A stretch of 40,279 nucleotides of DNA, taken from contig CANJQU010000031.1 of assembly GCA_947476485.1 (NCBI GenBank), positions 1 to 40,279 on the forward strand, given 5' to 3'. The stretch comes from Chitinophagaceae bacterium. Lineage in GTDB: Bacteria; Bacteroidota; Bacteroidia; Chitinophagales; Chitinophagaceae. The position numbers were made by a program, and so were the translations under genes. Positions 40,049 to 40,279 of this stretch are shown piece by piece. Under the pieces are notes generated by a model. The model was not told where the DNA came from, did no database searches, and saw nothing but the letters and a program-made list of their open reading frames with translations. The number at the start of each line of letters is the position of its first letter. Positions within the stretch are counted from its first letter, which is position 1.

Positions 40049-40279
40049 TCAATAACCTTCTTTCTTCAGCATTTTCCTGATCTCTACTGACGTGGTGACC
40101 AGATTCACTTTGCCGAGAAAATTGCCGGGCTCAACATTGAGTGTTGTGGCCTTAACTCCGGCCCTGCTGAAAATGGTTTTGAACACTGCAGCCTTGCCGG
40201 GATCAGTGGAGTCTATGCCCATGAATTTGAAAGAGGCTATCTTACCATACTTATCCTGTAATTCTTCCAGTTGTTTGGC
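40049..40279 (-). CDS. Unrecognised protein, C-terminal 76 residues (runs off the right edge)
   Basis: The 3' end of a minus-strand gene; the rest lies beyond the window. The visible part reads AKQLEELQDKYGKIASFKF, then GIDSTDPGKAAVFKTIFSRAG, and ends MLKKEGY before a TGA. It is charged and helical at first, then mixed. I do not recognise the family. It converges on the lipoprotein gene with an 18-bp gap. Confidence 0.6.
   Translation of the reverse strand, partial: AKQLEELQDKYGKIASFKFMGIDSTDPGKAAVFKTIFSRAGVKATTLNVEPGNFLGKVNLVTTSVEIRKMLKKEGY

Noticed and set aside
1-40279. tRNA genes, rRNA, CRISPR arrays, insertion sequences, phage genes or toxin-antitoxin pairs
   Set aside because: Read through on both strands; no cloverleaf-like T-arm motifs in gaps, no regularly spaced repeats, and no transposase, integrase or toxin-like proteins were found.

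Overview
The window looks like a chromosomal segment of a Bacteroidota bacterium, probably of the Chitinophagales/Chitinophagaceae type. The evidence is two type A and one type B type IX secretion (T9SS) C-terminal sorting domains, many lipoproteins, a glutaminyl cyclase together with signal-peptidase-I substrates whose mature end is Gln, and repeated TAnnTTTG -7 promoter boxes, which are characteristic of this phylum. I saw no tRNA, rRNA, CRISPR array, insertion sequence or prophage.

Left end (1-~3990): the start of an exported protein on the minus strand, then a SAM methyltransferase overlapping a VanW-family gene. Convergent to these is the 3' end of a nonribosomal peptide synthetase (N-methyltransferase, end of the A domain, carrier, thioesterase). 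At about 3985-4003 this fragment abuts, head to head, the 5'-truncated gene of a large zinc metalloprotease with a T9SS tail. Two unrelated genes lose their 5' ends at the same point, so this is either a deletion/rearrangement scar or an assembly chimera.

Central housekeeping block (6492-16000): a CPA2-type cation/proton antiporter, a DUF58 protein, the conserved yceD-rpmF-plsX cluster, an alpha/beta hydrolase, an O6-alkylguanine-DNA alkyltransferase and a retropepsin-like protease. On the minus strand follow a DUF763 protein ending in a beta-clamp-like peptide, an LprI-like protein and a PMT-type glycosyltransferase.

Exported-protein block (16178-28081): two tandem M13 (neprilysin-like) metallopeptidases separated by a terminator, and an 1100-residue PKD/Ig-like T9SS type B protein followed by a very strong terminator. 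Then come a glutaminyl-peptide cyclotransferase overlapping an unknown gene, three tandem small secreted proteins sharing one carboxypeptidase-regulatory-like domain, and a lipoprotein with a His-rich stretch and a possible operator over its promoter.

Right part (28128-40279): MarC-family protein divergent from peptidase T, a DUF1573 protein coupled to a UbiA-family prenyltransferase, and two tandem membrane-anchored serine hydrolases with penicillin-recognising motifs. These are followed by a Gfo/Idh/MocA oxidoreductase, a GAF-HisKA protein without an ATPase domain, a 50-residue membrane protein, a lipoprotein plus seven-repeat SBBP T9SS protein pair, a 67-residue small protein, a DinB-like protein, a lipoprotein, and the 3' end of an unrecognised gene. 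The main theme is cell-envelope and exported proteins. The glutaminyl cyclase plausibly modifies the N-termini of many of the exported proteins encoded around it.
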